50,671 nucleotides of DNA from Prochlorococcus sp. HOT208_60m_808G21 (GCA_002026015.1 MWOY01000194.1:1-50671), one strand, 5' to 3'; positions 10,173 through 20,781 are shown, counted from the stretch's first letter. Numbers and translations: made by a program. The notes: generated from the sequence alone by a model not told the origin.

Positions 10173-10334
10173 ATGGGTGAATATATAGACATAGGAATCC
10201 AAACTTCGATTTTACCCTTATCAATTATTCTTTCATCAATTGTACTAGGCATATTTGCATTATTTGGAGAAGAAACAGAAAATGACGATGATGACTCTGA
10301 TTCAGGAAGTGGTGGCCTAATGCAACCTATTTGA
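10173..10334 (+). CDS. small single-span membrane protein, acidic C-terminus
   Basis: A 53-codon reading frame begins MGEYIDIGIQTSILPLSI, continues through a hydrophobic segment ending IFALFG, and closes with an acidic, Ser/Gly-rich tail (EETENDDDDSDSGSGGLMQP). The clear alternation of a membrane span and a polar acidic tail, and its position 72 bases after mfd in the same direction, argue for a real gene. I do not recognise the family. It ends two bases before the stop of the convergent gene at 10337. Confidence 0.65.
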   Translation: MGEYIDIGIQTSILPLSIILSSIVLGIFALFGEETENDDDDSDSGSGGLMQPI

Positions 10335-10336
10335 AA

Positions 10337-10705
10337 TTATTTATAAACAATTTGTTTTGACTTTCTCTTAGAGACTTTAAACAACCTATTAAATGAACCT
10401 ACCACTAAAATAAGAGCAGTAAAAGAAGATACAAAAATAAAAATCACCAAAAATATCTCATAGAGATATGAAAAGAGTTCAATTAATAATAAAAAAGATT
10501 TATTAAATGTCGACGGTAGATTTTGTAACAGCAAATTTTTATTAGGAATTAAATAATTTATATAAACTAATAAAACACTCAAAATAAACAAAAAGAAAGA
10601 TTCAGTAAATAGTCTTCTTTTAGATTTTCTTCTTAAATTTAATTTTTTTTTAAAAATATAATTATCAGTTTTAATATTCAAATTTGGGATTTTTAAATCT
10701 GCCAT
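10337..10705 (-). CDS. hypothetical membrane protein with two predicted spans
   Basis: A 122-residue protein with a basic N-terminus (KKKLNLRRKSKRR near residues 19-31), a first hydrophobic helix around residues 35-50, a linker, a second long helix around 80-105, and a basic C-terminus. The charge pattern suggests both ends are cytoplasmic. No family recognised. It is leftward, convergent with the small gene at 10173, and separated from the DUF4335 gene behind it by 88 bases, so it may be the last gene of that leftward run. Confidence 0.6.
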   Translation of the reverse strand: MADLKIPNLNIKTDNYIFKKKLNLRRKSKRRLFTESFFLFILSVLLVYINYLIPNKNLLLQNLPSTFNKSFLLLIELFSYLYEIFLVIFIFVSSFTALILVVGSFNRLFKVSKRKSKQIVYK

Positions 10706-10793
10706 ACATCAAAGCACAAAGAATAAATTTGAATTACTCTGAAAAGAAATTAACCTATAGTATCGTGTTTGTATTTAAGATGCTAATTGCTCT

Positions 10794-11384
10794 TTATTCA
10801 GGGTTTATTAGTTCTTTTTTTTCTATATTTTCTAGAGGACTATAAAAATAAATAAAAGAAGAAGAGAATAGAATTAGAGAGCAAATTGCAATAAAAGGTG
10901 GGACAAAGAAATTGAAAAATTTAAGTTTTTTATTTAATCCAAATCTTAATTTCTTAGGAATGTTAGTAGTTATATCATTTTTTTTAATCCTTACTTTTGG
11001 AGATTCATTTAACTGATCAAAACAATTTATGGTATCTGAAAGCAATGAATTACCAATCTTTAGAACCAAAGGCTTTACATTTGCTTTAGAGCTCTTGAGA
11101 ACAACATTGTGATTGTGGAGATTATCTGCTTTTATATCGATTAATTTAGACTCATATATTGGAATTTCGTTTTTAATTAAAAGATTTGAATAAATATAAA
11201 AAGCATTCATAATAGGACCTAAATGTTCAATTTTGCCTTCAATAAGTGGTTTATCAACTATGGTTAATTTCCATTGAGAAATTATAGATATTTGATCTTT
11301 ATTTTCATTATTGGAATAATCTGGCAATCCGATTATTTCGAGACTTACTGAAGATTGATGAAACGTCAATTTATTTTGCATCAT
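10794..11384 (-). CDS. DUF4335 family protein
   Basis: A 196-residue cyanobacterial protein. The N-terminal part (FHQSSVSLEIIGLPDY, then QWKLTIVDKPLIEGKIEHL) resembles DUF4335. One strong hydrophobic segment near residues 160-182 suggests a C-terminal membrane anchor. Members of this family are commonly found next to DUF3038 in cyanobacteria, and here the two are one base apart, in the order DUF3038 then DUF4335. The conserved pairing suggests a shared, uncharacterised role. Family assignment comes from motif memory and context. Confidence 0.7.
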   Translation of the reverse strand: MMQNKLTFHQSSVSLEIIGLPDYSNNENKDQISIISQWKLTIVDKPLIEGKIEHLGPIMNAFYIYSNLLIKNEIPIYESKLIDIKADNLHNHNVVLKSSKANVKPLVLKIGNSLLSDTINCFDQLNESPKVRIKKNDITTNIPKKLRFGLNKKLKFFNFFVPPFIAICSLILFSSSFIYFYSPLENIEKKELINPE

Positions 11385-11385
11385 A

Positions 11386-11910
11386 TTAAAAATCGTATAA
11401 AAAATTCTTCAACTTTTGATAACCCTGATTTGAAATACAAAAAGATAAAAGAAGCAAAGATTTTATTATAATCCCATCATTTTCAGCTTGATTTAAAAGC
11501 TTTTTCACTCTAATACTATCTTCATTAAATCTCTCTTTAATCAACTCAATAAATCTCTTATTAAAATCATTCCAAATAATTGAATTCTCTTTAATATCTT
11601 CTTTAGATTTCAGTATCTCTCTGATATAAGGATATAAATATTTAGACATTTCAACGGTGATTTTAATTAAGGCATCAAATTCGTTTACTTTAATATTGTT
11701 GTTAACATAAGATTTTCTCAATGGATTATTATTCCTTAATTTCCAAATAGTAATTTTATTTGGCAGAACATCATTTAAATCAAGTCTATTTGATAAAGCG
11801 TAAAGGGATTGAATACCATTTAAATCAATAGTTTCTAGGATTAATAATAATAAATCAAGCTTCTCTATAGATTGTCTTGATACCTGCTTTCCCTTAGTTA
11901 AATCTGTAAT
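11386..11910 (-). CDS. DUF3038 family protein, apparently with an ATT start
   Basis: The frame is open from a TAA at 11920-11922 to the stop at 11386, but the only conventional start is a TTG at 11719-11721. That start would remove the most typical part of the domain: coding-like sequence continues upstream, including KLDLLLLILETIDLNG, which matches the DUF3038 N-terminal core. No ATG, GTG or TTG exists between the upstream stop and that core. I therefore place the start at ATT (11908-11910), about 174 residues, with a weak GAG four bases before it. The C-terminal part ends QGYQKLKNFLYDF. DUF4335 follows after one base. Alternatives are a start at another non-canonical codon or a sequence change that removed an ATG. 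Confidence 0.6.
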   Translation of the reverse strand: MTDLTKGKQVSRQSIEKLDLLLLILETIDLNGIQSLYALSNRLDLNDVLPNKITIWKLRNNNPLRKSYVNNNIKVNEFDALIKITVEMSKYLYPYIREILKSKEDIKENSIIWNDFNKRFIELIKERFNEDSIRVKKLLNQAENDGIIIKSLLLLSFCISNQGYQKLKNFLYDF

Positions 11911-11934
11911 TGTTCTCGATTAAGATATAGAGGA

Positions 11935-11940
11935 ATTATA
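11935..11940 (-). promoter_or_regulatory. possible -10 box before DUF3038
   Basis: On the minus strand this reads TATAAT, with the predicted start site about 7 bases further, near 11928. That gives a short leader ahead of the ATT at 11910. It lies in the 39-base gap after the DUF2949 stop. No clear -35 element was found. Confidence 0.25.
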
Positions 11941-11949
11941 ACAGAACTA

Positions 11950-12147
11950 TTAATCCATTTTTTGAAATAAAAATGAATATAACTTATCTAGTTCTTCAAT
12001 AGTTAGCATTCCATAACTCCACAATAATATTGGTAATGGAGTGTTATTTTTTATAGATAATTTTATACCAAGTTCAATAGTAGATTCATCTAAACCTAAT
12101 ACATTAAATAAATAAATTATCATTTCTCTAGATAAATAATTATTCAT
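11950..12147 (-). CDS. DUF2949 family protein
   Basis: A 65-residue soluble protein with the DUF2949 pattern: LGLDESTIELGIKLSI, then PLPILLWSYGMLTIEELDKL. The LPILLWSYG..T.EELD core is the strongest identifier. The family is small and mostly cyanobacterial, with no known biochemical role. It follows the UbiH-like gene after five bases and precedes the DUF3038/DUF4335 pair, so it is an internal gene of a leftward operon. Confidence 0.75.
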   Translation of the reverse strand: MNNYLSREMIIYLFNVLGLDESTIELGIKLSIKNNTPLPILLWSYGMLTIEELDKLYSFLFQKMD

Positions 12148-12152
12148 AAATT

Positions 12153-13307
12153 CTATTTAATACTTGAGTAAATGAGAGATTTAGTCATTTGATTAAGGAC
12201 TAATTTTCTTGTAAAAAGAAATTTATTTAAAAGTAAAAATGAAAATTTCCTTATTGGAAATAAAAAAACGTTTCGATTAGCAAAAATTGATATCAACGAG
12301 TCAGTTATAAAAATAGTGACAATAATATCTAAAATTCTGCTTGAAAAATACTTAAATTTAAATAATATCAATTGCAATTTAGTAATAGTAGTATTTTTAT
12401 TAAAAAGATCATAAATAGTATTAACATCTCTCCAGCAAGTATTCAGACCCTGACCACCAACAGGATGAAATGTATGAAATGCATCTCCTACAAAAACTAA
12501 TTTTTTAAAATTTAAAACTGGTAGATTTATGGATAATGAAACAGGAAAAATATTAAATTCGCCAACTATTTGGTCCAACTTAAATTCATTAGGCAAGATT
12601 ATTGATAAATTATCCATTAAAAAATTCTTGTCAGAATTCAACCTTTCAATTGCCTTTAATGTACTGGAAGTCCAAATTACTTGATATAAGTTTTTTTCTA
12701 AAGGTAATAATGCAAGTGGGCCTTCTTTTCTAAAAATTTCATAAGCTCGTTTTTCACAATGACCTCTAAGAGAAACTTTAAAAGTTAAACAAGACTGACT
12801 ATAAGATTTTTTTATATCAACAAAATCTATGAATTTTTTATCAAGTGAGTTTGCTCCTGTTGAAAAGAATTGATAATCAAATAATATTTTTTTACGTAAC
12901 AATCTCTGTGGTGTTATAAAAAAAATATTTTCATAATTGTCAATCTCTTGAAAAAATACGTTCATGAGATCCGAATGTTTAACTACCCAGCCAATATTAT
13001 CGGCAGAACTTATATCATCATCTAAGTCACAAGTTGATAAATTGGTGAAAGCAGAAGTTACGCTATCTGAAATTGAAAGGGTATCAAAGCCAAATAAAAA
13101 TGGTTCTAATTTTTCCCAAAGTCTGAATTTCGATAAGATTTTTCTTGTTGAGTGAGTAATTGCATAAGTTTTATCTTTATCAATTAATCTATCTTTTGTT
13201 AATAAATCAGTTAAAAAAATATTGCAATCAAATTTTGAAAGTGCAATTGAAAGTAATAAACCTGTAGGACCAGATCCAACGATTTTAAAATTGAATTTAT
13301 TTATCAT
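12153..13307 (-). CDS. FAD-dependent hydroxylase, UbiH/VisC-like
   Basis: A 384-residue flavoprotein of the aromatic-ring monooxygenase family. An N-terminal dinucleotide-binding fold (FKIVGSGPTGLLLSIALS, residues 6-23) and the second FAD motif GDAFHTFHPVGGQGLNTCWRD near residue 275 are both clear. Related proteins hydroxylate ubiquinone precursors; cyanobacteria make plastoquinone by a different route, so the substrate here is uncertain. The final ~60 residues are unusually hydrophobic and basic, which suggests membrane association. It sits between the 213-residue membrane protein (19-base gap) and DUF2949 (5-base gap) in one leftward run. Confidence 0.8.
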   Translation of the reverse strand: MINKFNFKIVGSGPTGLLLSIALSKFDCNIFLTDLLTKDRLIDKDKTYAITHSTRKILSKFRLWEKLEPFLFGFDTLSISDSVTSAFTNLSTCDLDDDISSADNIGWVVKHSDLMNVFFQEIDNYENIFFITPQRLLRKKILFDYQFFSTGANSLDKKFIDFVDIKKSYSQSCLTFKVSLRGHCEKRAYEIFRKEGPLALLPLEKNLYQVIWTSSTLKAIERLNSDKNFLMDNLSIILPNEFKLDQIVGEFNIFPVSLSINLPVLNFKKLVFVGDAFHTFHPVGGQGLNTCWRDVNTIYDLFNKNTTITKLQLILFKFKYFSSRILDIIVTIFITDSLISIFANRNVFLFPIRKFSFLLLNKFLFTRKLVLNQMTKSLIYSSIK

Positions 13308-13326
13308 AATATTACATAAGCATCAG

Positions 13327-13968
13327 CTATCTATTCAGATAAATATAGCAAATTTCCTCAAATGCCGGTCTTAATAAATAGGGGTACTCACCAACCCATA
13401 AGTTACTTTCAGGAAGCCAAGCATCGGTCAAATAAAAATCTCTGTCAAAATTACGGTTATCAGATGTTATTAAACATCTAATACTCGAACCCACCCTAAT
13501 TTGACTGTGCTTATTTTCCATAGGAAAACTTAATTTTTCCAAATAACCATCTTCATCTTCTAATTCAAGTATTAACCAAGTCCTTTTGTTTTCGATAACT
13601 TCTAATCGACCTTGCCTATTAGATTGTTCTCTTGAACTTTCAATCTTTTCTGTTTTATAAATATCTGATACATAGCCATCAAATATAGAAAAAAATTTAT
13701 ATTTTCTTAATTTCAAGTTTTTTCTACTTGATTCAAGAATAGGCCCCCAGATGATATATAAAAAGAAACCTACACATAGGAATAACCAGAAATTATTAGT
13801 TTGATCACCAGTCGAACTAATAATTAATGAGATAAATCCACCAATTGATGAAACTATTACTCTTTGAAGAATTTTTCTAGGATTCCCCAACGCGTACTTA
13901 AATTGACTTCCTGTACCAACTGCAGGAATAAGTTTTGAAATTTGACTTGAATTAATTGGAATTATCAT
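13327..13968 (-). CDS. conserved cyanobacterial membrane protein of unknown function
   Basis: A 213-residue protein with two adjacent hydrophobic helices near residues 35-75 (SSIGGFISLIISSTGD, then FWLFLCVGFFLYIIWGPILE) and a soluble C-terminal domain of about 130 residues. Homologues I recall are sometimes labelled phosphate ABC transporter permease, but no ABC permease signature is visible, so I would not use that name. It begins one base after the dapB stop, which implies co-translation. No catalytic motif recognised. Confidence 0.7.
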   Translation of the reverse strand: MIIPINSSQISKLIPAVGTGSQFKYALGNPRKILQRVIVSSIGGFISLIISSTGDQTNNFWLFLCVGFFLYIIWGPILESSRKNLKLRKYKFFSIFDGYVSDIYKTEKIESSREQSNRQGRLEVIENKRTWLILELEDEDGYLEKLSFPMENKHSQIRVGSSIRCLITSDNRNFDRDFYLTDAWLPESNLWVGEYPYLLRPAFEEICYIYLNR

Positions 13969-13969
13969 T

Positions 13970-14818
13970 TTAAAAAATTAATTTTTCAAGTCCGTAAACT
14001 AAAGTTTCATAATTACCAATTTTTTTAATAGCCTGTAAAACTCCTGGCATATATGCCTTTCTATCAATAGTGTCATGTTTTATTGTGTAAGTTTCGCCTT
14101 GAGATCCCATAATTACTAACTGGTGAGCGAGTAATCCTGGTAATCGTACAGAATGTATATTAATTCCTGAATCTCTGAGCCCACCGCGTACACCTTTCAT
14201 TGACTCAGACTCTTTTACTAAATTCTGATTAAATTTCTTTGGATATTCTTCAATCATTTCTGCAGTTTTTATACACGTCCCACTAGGAGAATCAGCTTTT
14301 TGATTATGATGCATCTCAATTAATTCAATATTGTCGTAAAACCTTGCAGCTACAGATGCTGCCTGCTGAAGAAGAACCATACCTACTGAAAAATTAGGAA
14401 TTATTGCACAACCAACCGATGCTTTCTGAGCAAAAACAGACAAATCTTGTATTTGCGAAGGGCTTAGACCTGTAGTTCCTACTACTGGTGATACCCCATA
14501 TGCAATAGCTGATCTGGTATTTTCATATACAGAATCAGGATGAGTAAAATCAACCAAAACAGGTTTGATTTTTTCATTTCTATAGTTTTGACTAACGGAA
14601 CATAAAGTCCCTTCAAAATCATTTGAAACAAAAACATCACAATTTTTTACCTTCAATAATTCAGAAATATTTGAGCCATTGTTCTTTTCGTTTATATCGA
14701 TTGCTGCGACAAGTTCACAATCTGTACAATTTAATACAGTATTAACAACTTCACTACCCATTCTGCCTAAAGCTCCGGAAACTAGTACTGGTATAGGTTT
14801 TTTAGAATTTTCAATCAT
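13970..14818 (-). CDS. dapB: 4-hydroxy-tetrahydrodipicolinate reductase
   Basis: The 282-residue enzyme acts in lysine and peptidoglycan (meso-diaminopimelate) biosynthesis. An N-terminal NAD(P)H fold ([15 protein letters not shown], residues 11-25) is followed by the signature [20 protein letters not shown] near residue 168, which holds the catalytic His and Lys. Length is normal. It heads the leftward run that continues into the 213-residue membrane protein. It is divergent from chlH across 102 bases, a region containing long T and A runs but no confident promoter match. Confidence 0.95.
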   Translation of the reverse strand: MIENSKKPIPVLVSGALGRMGSEVVNTVLNCTDCELVAAIDINEKNNGSNISELLKVKNCDVFVSNDFEGTLCSVSQNYRNEKIKPVLVDFTHPDSVYENTRSAIAYGVSPVVGTTGLSPSQIQDLSVFAQKASVGCAIIPNFSVGMVLLQQAASVAARFYDNIELIEMHHNQKADSPSGTCIKTAEMIEEYPKKFNQNLVKESESMKGVRGGLRDSGINIHSVRLPGLLAHQLVIMGSQGETYTIKHDTIDRKAYMPGVLQAIKKIGNYETLVYGLEKLIF

Positions 14819-14920
14819 TTTTTTAAAAAATTTTTTTTTAAAGGTTGTTACACGCTATTTATATTGCACACAATAACGTCTTTTCATTCGTAGGCTGGTA
14901 GAAATACTTAAAGAAAATCA

Positions 14921-17900
14921 ATGTTTACGCAGGTCCGCTCAGCAAACCGCAGAGTATCTCCTGTTGAGGATAACAAACACAAAGTTGTAATAAAAGCAGT
15001 TTATGTTGTCCTTGAGCCACAATACCAAAATTCCTTAACGGAAGCTGCAAAGTCAATAAATAAAATGAATGGGCCAATAGGTATAGACCTTAGCGGCTAT
15101 CTTATCGAAGAACTTAGGAATGATAGTAATTTTGAAGATTTTAAAGAAGATATAGCTAATGCAGATATATTCGTGGCTTCTCTAATTTTTATTGAAGACC
15201 TTGCTCAAAAAGTGGTTGATGCCGTATCTCCATTTAAAGACAAATTAAAAGCCTCAATAGTTTTCCCCTCCATGCCAGAGGTAATGAGATTAAATAAGTT
15301 AGGTTCATTTAGCATGGCCCAACTTGGTCAATCTAAAAGTATTATTGGAGACTTAATAAAAAAGAAAAAAGAATCTGATGGAGCAAGTTTCCAAGATTCA
15401 ATGTTGAAGTTATTAAATACACTACCTTCAATACTTAAATATCTACCAGTAGAAAAAGCTCAAGATGCTAGAACATTTATTCTTAGTTTTCAGTACTGGT
15501 TAGGTGGTACCACTGAGAACTTAAAAAACTTCTTGTTAATGATTTCTGAAAAGTATGCTGTTTCAGAGATTATAAAAGATCAAATAGAAGAATTCAAAAT
15601 TCAAGACCCAGAGACATTCCCAGATTTAGGAATTTGGCATCCTCTTGCTCCTTGCATGTTTGAAAGTCTTAAAGAATATCAAAATTGGGAAAATAATAGG
15701 AAAGATATAAATCCTAAAGATGACAAAACTCCAACAATAGGTTTAGTGCTTCAAAGGAGTCATATCGTTACGGGAGATGATGCTCATTACGTTGCTGTTA
15801 TTCAAGAATTGGAATACAGAGGTGCGAGAGTACTACCTATTTTCTGTGGAGGTCTAGATTTTTCTAAACCAGTTAATGAATTTTATTATGATTCCATAAA
15901 TAAGGATCAACCCATAGTAGACGGAGTTGTATCTTTAACAGGATTTGCACTAGTTGGTGGGCCAGCAAGACAAGATCATCCTAAAGCTATTGAAGCCCTA
16001 AAAAGGTTAAACAGACCCTATATGGTTGCACTTCCATTAGTCTTCCAAACCACACAAGAATGGGAAGATAGTGATCTAGGGTTACACCCAGTCCAGGTAG
16101 CACTTCAAATTGCAATTCCAGAGCTTGATGGTGCTATTGAACCTATTATTCTCTCAGGTCGTGATGATGCTACAGGTAAGGCGCATACGCTCCAAGATCG
16201 AGTTGATGTAATAGCTGAAAGAGCCATAAAATGGTCAACTTTAAGGGTTAAGCAAAGAAAGGACAAAAAATTAGCCATCACAGTATTTAGTTTTCCACCA
16301 GACAAAGGAAATGTTGGTACGGCGGCATACTTAAATGTTTTCGGTTCAATTTATAGAGTGCTCCTTGAAATGAAATCGAAAGGATATCAAATAGATGAAC
16401 TTCCAAGTAATTCAAAAGAATTAATGGAAAAAGTAATTAATAACCCTGAAGCAATGGACGGCTCTCCCGAGTTAAATATTGCTCATAAAATGTCAGTAAA
16501 AGAATACGAAGAGTTCACACCATATTCACAAAGACTTGAAGAGAATTGGGGTAAACCTCCTGGAAACTTAAATAGTGACGGACAAAATTTACTTATTTAT
16601 GGAAAACATTTTGGAAATGTTTTTATAGGTGTTCAACCTACATTCGGTTACGAAGGTGATCCAATGAGGTTACTTTATTCAAGAAGTGCAAGCCCTCATC
16701 ACGGTTTTGCCGCATATTACACCTATGTTGAAAAAATCTGGGGAGCTGATGCTGTTCTTCATTTTGGAACTCACGGATCACTTGAATTTATGCCTGGTAA
16801 ACAGATGGGCATGAGTGAAACATGCTATCCGGATTCTCTCATTGGATCATTACCTAACTTGTATTACTATGCTGCTAATAATCCTTCCGAAGCAACAATC
16901 GCGAAAAGAAGAGGTTACGCCTCAACCATTAGCTATCTAACTCCTCCTGCAGAAAATGCAGGACTCTACAAAGGACTTAAAGAACTAAGTGAGCTTGTTG
17001 GTTCTTATCAACAATTAAGAGAAAGTAGTAGGGGTATTCAAATTGTTAATGCAATAGTCGAGACTTCTAAACAATGTAATCTTGACAAAGATGTTGAGGT
17101 CCCTTCAAAAGATGTAGAAGAACTCTCAATAGATGAAAGAGATTTATTTGTTGGTAATGTCTATAAACAGTTGATGGAAATTGAAAGTAGATTATTACCT
17201 TGCGGTCTTCATACTATTGGAGAAGCCCCAACAGCAGAAGAAGCTGTTGCAACTCTTGTAAATATTGCATCATTAGAGAGAGAGCAAGAGGGATTAAGAT
17301 CTCTTCCTGGATTGCTAGCTGAATCTATGGGGCTGACTATTGAGGAAATTTATGATGGTAATAATAAAGGTGAACTCAAATTTGTAGAGCTAAATGAAAA
17401 AATCATAAAGACAGCAAGAGAGTCTATTTTTGCGATGGTGAACTCTTTAAAAATTGTTGATGGAAGAGTTTATTTAGAAAAATCACTTCTTTCCAAATTG
17501 TTTGACTTTCTTAAAGTATTTGGTTTGAATTTACCTACCCCTTGGCTAAGGGTCTGCAACTTAAATGGATTTAATGAAGTTAACCAGAAGGAATTAAATA
17601 AATTATTTGATTATTTACTTTTCTGTTTGGAACAGGTCTGTGCTGATAAAGAAATGGATAGCCTTATTAAAGCATTAGATGGAAATTATGTATTACCTGG
17701 ACCAGGTGGAGATCCTATAAGAAATCCAGGTGTTTTACCCAGTGGTAAAAATATCCATGCACTTGATCCACAATCAATCCCCACTACAGCAGCAGTAGCA
17801 GCTGCAAAGTCGGTTGTTGACAAATTAATTGAGAGACAAAAGGAAGAGCAAGGGTCCTGGCCTGAAACAATTGCTTGTGTTTTATGGGGTACTGATAACA

Positions 17901-18931
17901 TCAAAACTTATGGTGAATCACTTGCTCAAATCTTATGGTTTGTTGGTGTAAAACCGAAACCAGATTCGGTTGGAAGAATCAACAAATTAGAATTAATTCC
18001 TTTAGAAGAATTAGGTAGGCCAAGAATAGATGTTGTCGTAAACTGCTCAGGAGTTTTTAGAGATCTATTTATAAATCAAATGGCATTAATAGATCAGGCC
18101 GTTAAATTAGCGGCTGAGGCTGATGAACCATTGGAATCTAATTTTGTAAGGAAACATTCACTAGAACAAGCAGAAAAAGAAGGTACCTCTATCAGAGAAG
18201 CTTCAGCGAGAGTATTCTCTAACGCAAGTGGAAGCTACAGTTCAAATGTTAATTTAGCTGTAGAAAACTCAACTTGGGAGGAAGAAAATGAATTACAAGA
18301 AATGTATTTATCACGCAAAACATATGCTTTTAATGCTGATAATCCAGGTGAGATGAATCAAAAAAGAGACGTATTTGAGTCAGTAATGAAAACAGCAGAT
18401 GTTACATTTCAAAACCTAGATTCCTCAGAGATTTCATTAACAGATGTAAGTCATTATTTTGATTCAGATCCAACAAAATTGATTAAGACACTTAGAGATG
18501 ACGGAAAAGAACCAAGTAGCTATATAGCAGACACTACAACTTCTAATGCTCAGGTTAGAACACTTGGAGAAACAATTAGATTAGATTCAAGGACAAAACT
18601 TTTAAATCCTAAGTGGTATGAAGGTATGCTCAAATCTGGTTATGAAGGAGTTAGAGAACTTTCTAACAGACTTAATTACACCCTTGGTTGGAGTGCGACA
18701 AGTGGTCAAGTAGATAACTTTGTATATGAAGAAACTAATGAAACATTTATAAATGACGAAGAGATGAGGAAAAGGTTAATGGATCTTAATCCTAATAGTT
18801 TCAGAAGAATTGTTGGAACTTTGCTAGAAGTCAATGGTAGGGGATATTGGGAAACTTCAGATGAGAATATAGAACAGTTGAAAGAACTATACCAAGAGGT
18901 AGAAGATAAAATCGAAGGAGTTAAAGAATAA
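14921..18931 (+). CDS. chlH: magnesium chelatase subunit H
   Basis: The 1336-residue porphyrin-binding subunit of Mg-chelatase inserts Mg2+ into protoporphyrin IX with ChlI and ChlD, committing tetrapyrroles to chlorophyll. The whole length matches the BchH/ChlH/CobN family, including [17 protein letters not shown] near residue 620 and [18 protein letters not shown] near 934-951. Start at [14 protein letters not shown] is the family N-terminus. Neither chlI nor chlD is in the window. It ends nine bases from the convergent folP stop. Confidence 0.97.
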   Translation: MFTQVRSANRRVSPVEDNKHKVVIKAVYVVLEPQYQNSLTEAAKSINKMNGPIGIDLSGYLIEELRNDSNFEDFKEDIANADIFVASLIFIEDLAQKVVDAVSPFKDKLKASIVFPSMPEVMRLNKLGSFSMAQLGQSKSIIGDLIKKKKESDGASFQDSMLKLLNTLPSILKYLPVEKAQDARTFILSFQYWLGGTTENLKNFLLMISEKYAVSEIIKDQIEEFKIQDPETFPDLGIWHPLAPCMFESLKEYQNWENNRKDINPKDDKTPTIGLVLQRSHIVTGDDAHYVAVIQELEYRGARVLPIFCGGLDFSKPVNEFYYDSINKDQPIVDGVVSLTGFALVGGPARQDHPKAIEALKRLNRPYMVALPLVFQTTQEWEDSDLGLHPVQVALQIAIPELDGAIEPIILSGRDDATGKAHTLQDRVDVIAERAIKWSTLRVKQRKDKKLAITVFSFPPDKGNVGTAAYLNVFGSIYRVLLEMKSKGYQIDELPSNSKELMEKVINNPEAMDGSPELNIAHKMSVKEYEEFTPYSQRLEENWGKPPGNLNSDGQNLLIYGKHFGNVFIGVQPTFGYEGDPMRLLYSRSASPHHGFAAYYTYVEKIWGADAVLHFGTHGSLEFMPGKQMGMSETCYPDSLIGSLPNLYYYAANNPSEATIAKRRGYASTISYLTPPAENAGLYKGLKELSELVGSYQQLRESSRGIQIVNAIVETSKQCNLDKDVEVPSKDVEELSIDERDLFVGNVYKQLMEIESRLLPCGLHTIGEAPTAEEAVATLVNIASLEREQEGLRSLPGLLAESMGLTIEEIYDGNNKGELKFVELNEKIIKTARESIFAMVNSLKIVDGRVYLEKSLLSKLFDFLKVFGLNLPTPWLRVCNLNGFNEVNQKELNKLFDYLLFCLEQVCADKEMDSLIKALDGNYVLPGPGGDPIRNPGVLPSGKNIHALDPQSIPTTAAVAAAKSVVDKLIERQKEEQGSWPETIACVLWGTDNIKTYGESLAQILWFVGVKPKPDSVGRINKLELIPLEELGRPRIDVVVNCSGVFRDLFINQMALIDQAVKLAAEADEPLESNFVRKHSLEQAEKEGTSIREASARVFSNASGSYSSNVNLAVENSTWEEENELQEMYLSRKTYAFNADNPGEMNQKRDVFESVMKTADVTFQNLDSSEISLTDVSHYFDSDPTKLIKTLRDDGKEPSSYIADTTTSNAQVRTLGETIRLDSRTKLLNPKWYEGMLKSGYEGVRELSNRLNYTLGWSATSGQVDNFVYEETNETFINDEEMRKRLMDLNPNSFRRIVGTLLEVNGRGYWETSDENIEQLKELYQEVEDKIEGVKE

Positions 18932-18944
18932 TAAATTTATTATT
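18927..18944. terminator. 18-base perfect AT palindrome between chlH and folP
   Basis: AATAATAAATTTATTATT is a perfect palindrome covering the stop codons of the convergent chlH and folP genes, with a few Ts following it on the plus strand. It could serve as a weak bidirectional terminator, but a stem of only A-T pairs is not stable, so the call is tentative. Confidence 0.25.
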
Positions 18945-19794
18945 TTCTGTAAATCCTATCAGCTACTTTAAGTATTTGATAATTTAGTTTGACGTTGTGA
19001 ACTCTCACAATGTCAATATTAAATTGAGAACAAAGACAACTTATTGCAAGTGTTCCTATATCTCTTTCTTTTGGATTTTTCTCATTCAAAATTTCTCCTA
19101 TAAATCTCTTCCTAGATGCACCTATCAAAATTGGCAAATTCCATTTTTTAAATACGTCTAAGTTTCTCAAGATTTCCAGATTGTGAATGATATCCTTTGA
19201 AAAACCAATTCCAGGATCCAATATTATATTTCTTACAGATATATTTTTTTCTAAAGCATTCTTTATTAAATTATCAAGCGAACACTTAACATCACTCAAC
19301 ACATTCTGGTAATTAGAGAGTTGATTCATATTTTGACTATTACCACGACTATGAGTTATGACGAATGGACAATTAAATTTTGATACAACATCCAAAATTT
19401 TTATATCTCTTCTTCCTCCCGTGACATCATTTATCCAATTAGCACCATTTAAAAGAGCTTCGTAAGCCACTTCAGAATTAAAAGTATCAATAGAAATTAA
19501 AACATCTGGAAATTCAGATTTTATTAACTTTAGATATGGGATCAATCTTTTTATTTCTATACTAGATCCAACTTCTTCAGCCCCAGGTCTCGTACTTTGA
19601 GCACCAAGATCAATAACATCAACACCATTGCTCAAGAAATGCTTCACTTGATCTAAAACTTTTTTTGAAGAGTTTAATTCCCCACCATCACTAAATGAAT
19701 CAGGAGTTAAATTAATAACTCCCATAATTGAAGTTTTTTGGCCCCAACCTTTTGGCCATGGATTTTTCTTATTGATAATTTGCAATTCTCGCAA
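18940..19794 (-). CDS. folP: dihydropteroate synthase
   Basis: The 284-residue folate enzyme condenses p-aminobenzoate with dihydropterin pyrophosphate. Both family signatures are visible: [16 protein letters not shown] near residues 24-39, and [12 protein letters not shown] near 190. A Lys-rich loop GASRKRFIG binds the pterin pyrophosphate. The start is TTG at 19794; a second TTG nine bases later would also fit, so the exact first residue is uncertain. The gene overlaps the end of tpiA by 26 bases in another frame, a tight operon arrangement. Confidence 0.93.
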   Translation of the reverse strand: MRELQIINKKNPWPKGWGQKTSIMGVINLTPDSFSDGGELNSSKKVLDQVKHFLSNGVDVIDLGAQSTRPGAEEVGSSIEIKRLIPYLKLIKSEFPDVLISIDTFNSEVAYEALLNGANWINDVTGGRRDIKILDVVSKFNCPFVITHSRGNSQNMNQLSNYQNVLSDVKCSLDNLIKNALEKNISVRNIILDPGIGFSKDIIHNLEILRNLDVFKKWNLPILIGASRKRFIGEILNEKNPKERDIGTLAISCLCSQFNIDIVRVHNVKLNYQILKVADRIYRK

Positions 19795-20494
19795 AACTAT
19801 TCGGATCTAATGAAGCCCCTCCAACTAACACACCATCTATATCACTCATTGACATGATTTCATCAATATTATTAGGTTTAACAGATCCTCCATATTGAAT
19901 AATTACATCATCAAAACCTATTAATTTCCGAATCAAAGAACATATCTTATTAGCATCTTCTGCCTCACATGTTTTACCAGTGCCAATAGCCCATATTGGT
20001 TCATAGGCAACAATTAAATTAGATGGATCTGTATTTTCTAATCCTTGTTCAACCTGTCTAGTAATAACTCTAACAGCTTCTCCTCGCTCTCTTTGATCTA
20101 ATGTTTCTCCTACACAAACTATTGGAGTAAGTCCACTAGATTGAGCAAAAACTGCTCTTTTATTAATTTGTTCATCACTTTCACTAAAATATTTTCTTGG
20201 TTCACTATGTCCAACGATTGCATATGAGACACCATGTTCAAGAAGCATTTTTGGAGATATTTCTGCAGTAAATGCCCCTTGATCTTCCCAATGAATATTT
20301 TGACTAGAAATATCTAAATAATCAAAATCAGAATGATCTGAAAAGGTTGAAATAGCTGTAAAAGGTGGAGCAATAACAACTTTACGATCGTCTTTTATGT
20401 TTTTTATTAAAGGAATAAACTTTTCTAAATAGGATTTAGCTTCAGCACAAGTCATGTGCATTTTCCAATTACCAGCAATTACGGATTTTCTCAA
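19769..20494 (-). CDS. tpiA: triosephosphate isomerase
   Basis: The 241-residue glycolytic and Calvin-cycle enzyme interconverts glyceraldehyde-3-phosphate and dihydroxyacetone phosphate. It has the N-terminal [12 protein letters not shown] with the catalytic Lys, catalytic His in [12 protein letters not shown] near residue 95, catalytic Glu in [13 protein letters not shown] near 166, and the phosphate-binding [10 protein letters not shown] near 210. A TTG start is required because the conserved Asn-Trp-Lys lies only nine residues in. It is followed, with overlap, by folP. Confidence 0.96.
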   Translation of the reverse strand: MRKSVIAGNWKMHMTCAEAKSYLEKFIPLIKNIKDDRKVVIAPPFTAISTFSDHSDFDYLDISSQNIHWEDQGAFTAEISPKMLLEHGVSYAIVGHSEPRKYFSESDEQINKRAVFAQSSGLTPIVCVGETLDQRERGEAVRVITRQVEQGLENTDPSNLIVAYEPIWAIGTGKTCEAEDANKICSLIRKLIGFDDVIIQYGGSVKPNNIDEIMSMSDIDGVLVGGASLDPNSFARIANYQ

Positions 20495-20546
20495 AATACT
20501 ATCTCCAAGAAAAATATACTAATACAAAGTGAGTTGAATAAGCTAA

Positions 20547-20723
20547 CTATTCAAAAATTAATTCATTTTTTAGAAATATTACTTTATCTCCCTTGTTTAA
20601 CTTCCTTCCTCTCCTAGTCTCAATTACACCATTTACCTTAACAGAACCGGATTTAATAAATATTTTTGCTTCGCCACCAGAAGATACCAAATTTTTCCAT
20701 TTTAAGAATTGATCCAATTTCAT
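20547..20723 (-). CDS. small S4-domain RNA-binding protein
   Basis: A 58-residue frame from ATG begins MKLDQFLKWKNLVSSGGEAK and continues with IKSGSVKVNGVIETRRGRKL and a closing GDKV motif. That is the compact alpha-L (S4) RNA-binding fold of the YbcJ/YaaA type. Such proteins bind structured RNA, possibly ribosomal. It lies 52 bases upstream of tpiA on the same strand, so it may be the first gene of the S4-tpiA-folP run. The positively charged RRGRK loop is as expected for RNA contact. Confidence 0.85.
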   Translation of the reverse strand: MKLDQFLKWKNLVSSGGEAKIFIKSGSVKVNGVIETRRGRKLNKGDKVIFLKNELIFE

Positions 20724-20772
20724 TGTTTTTTATGCCCAAAGATATTGATAAAGTAGGATAAACAATTAAATA

Positions 20773-20778
20773 TATAAT
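20773..20778 (+). promoter_or_regulatory. possible -10 box close to the ABC exporter start
   Basis: TATAAT ends three bases before the TTG used as start of the ABC exporter. If it is used, transcription would begin at or just inside the assumed start codon, which would imply a leaderless message or a different start. Confidence 0.25.
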
Positions 20779-20781
20779 ATC

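Noticed and set aside
14819..14920. A chlH promoter in the dapB-chlH gap
   Set aside because: Candidate -35 TTGTTA and -10 TATATT are only nine bases apart, so no convincing promoter can be named.
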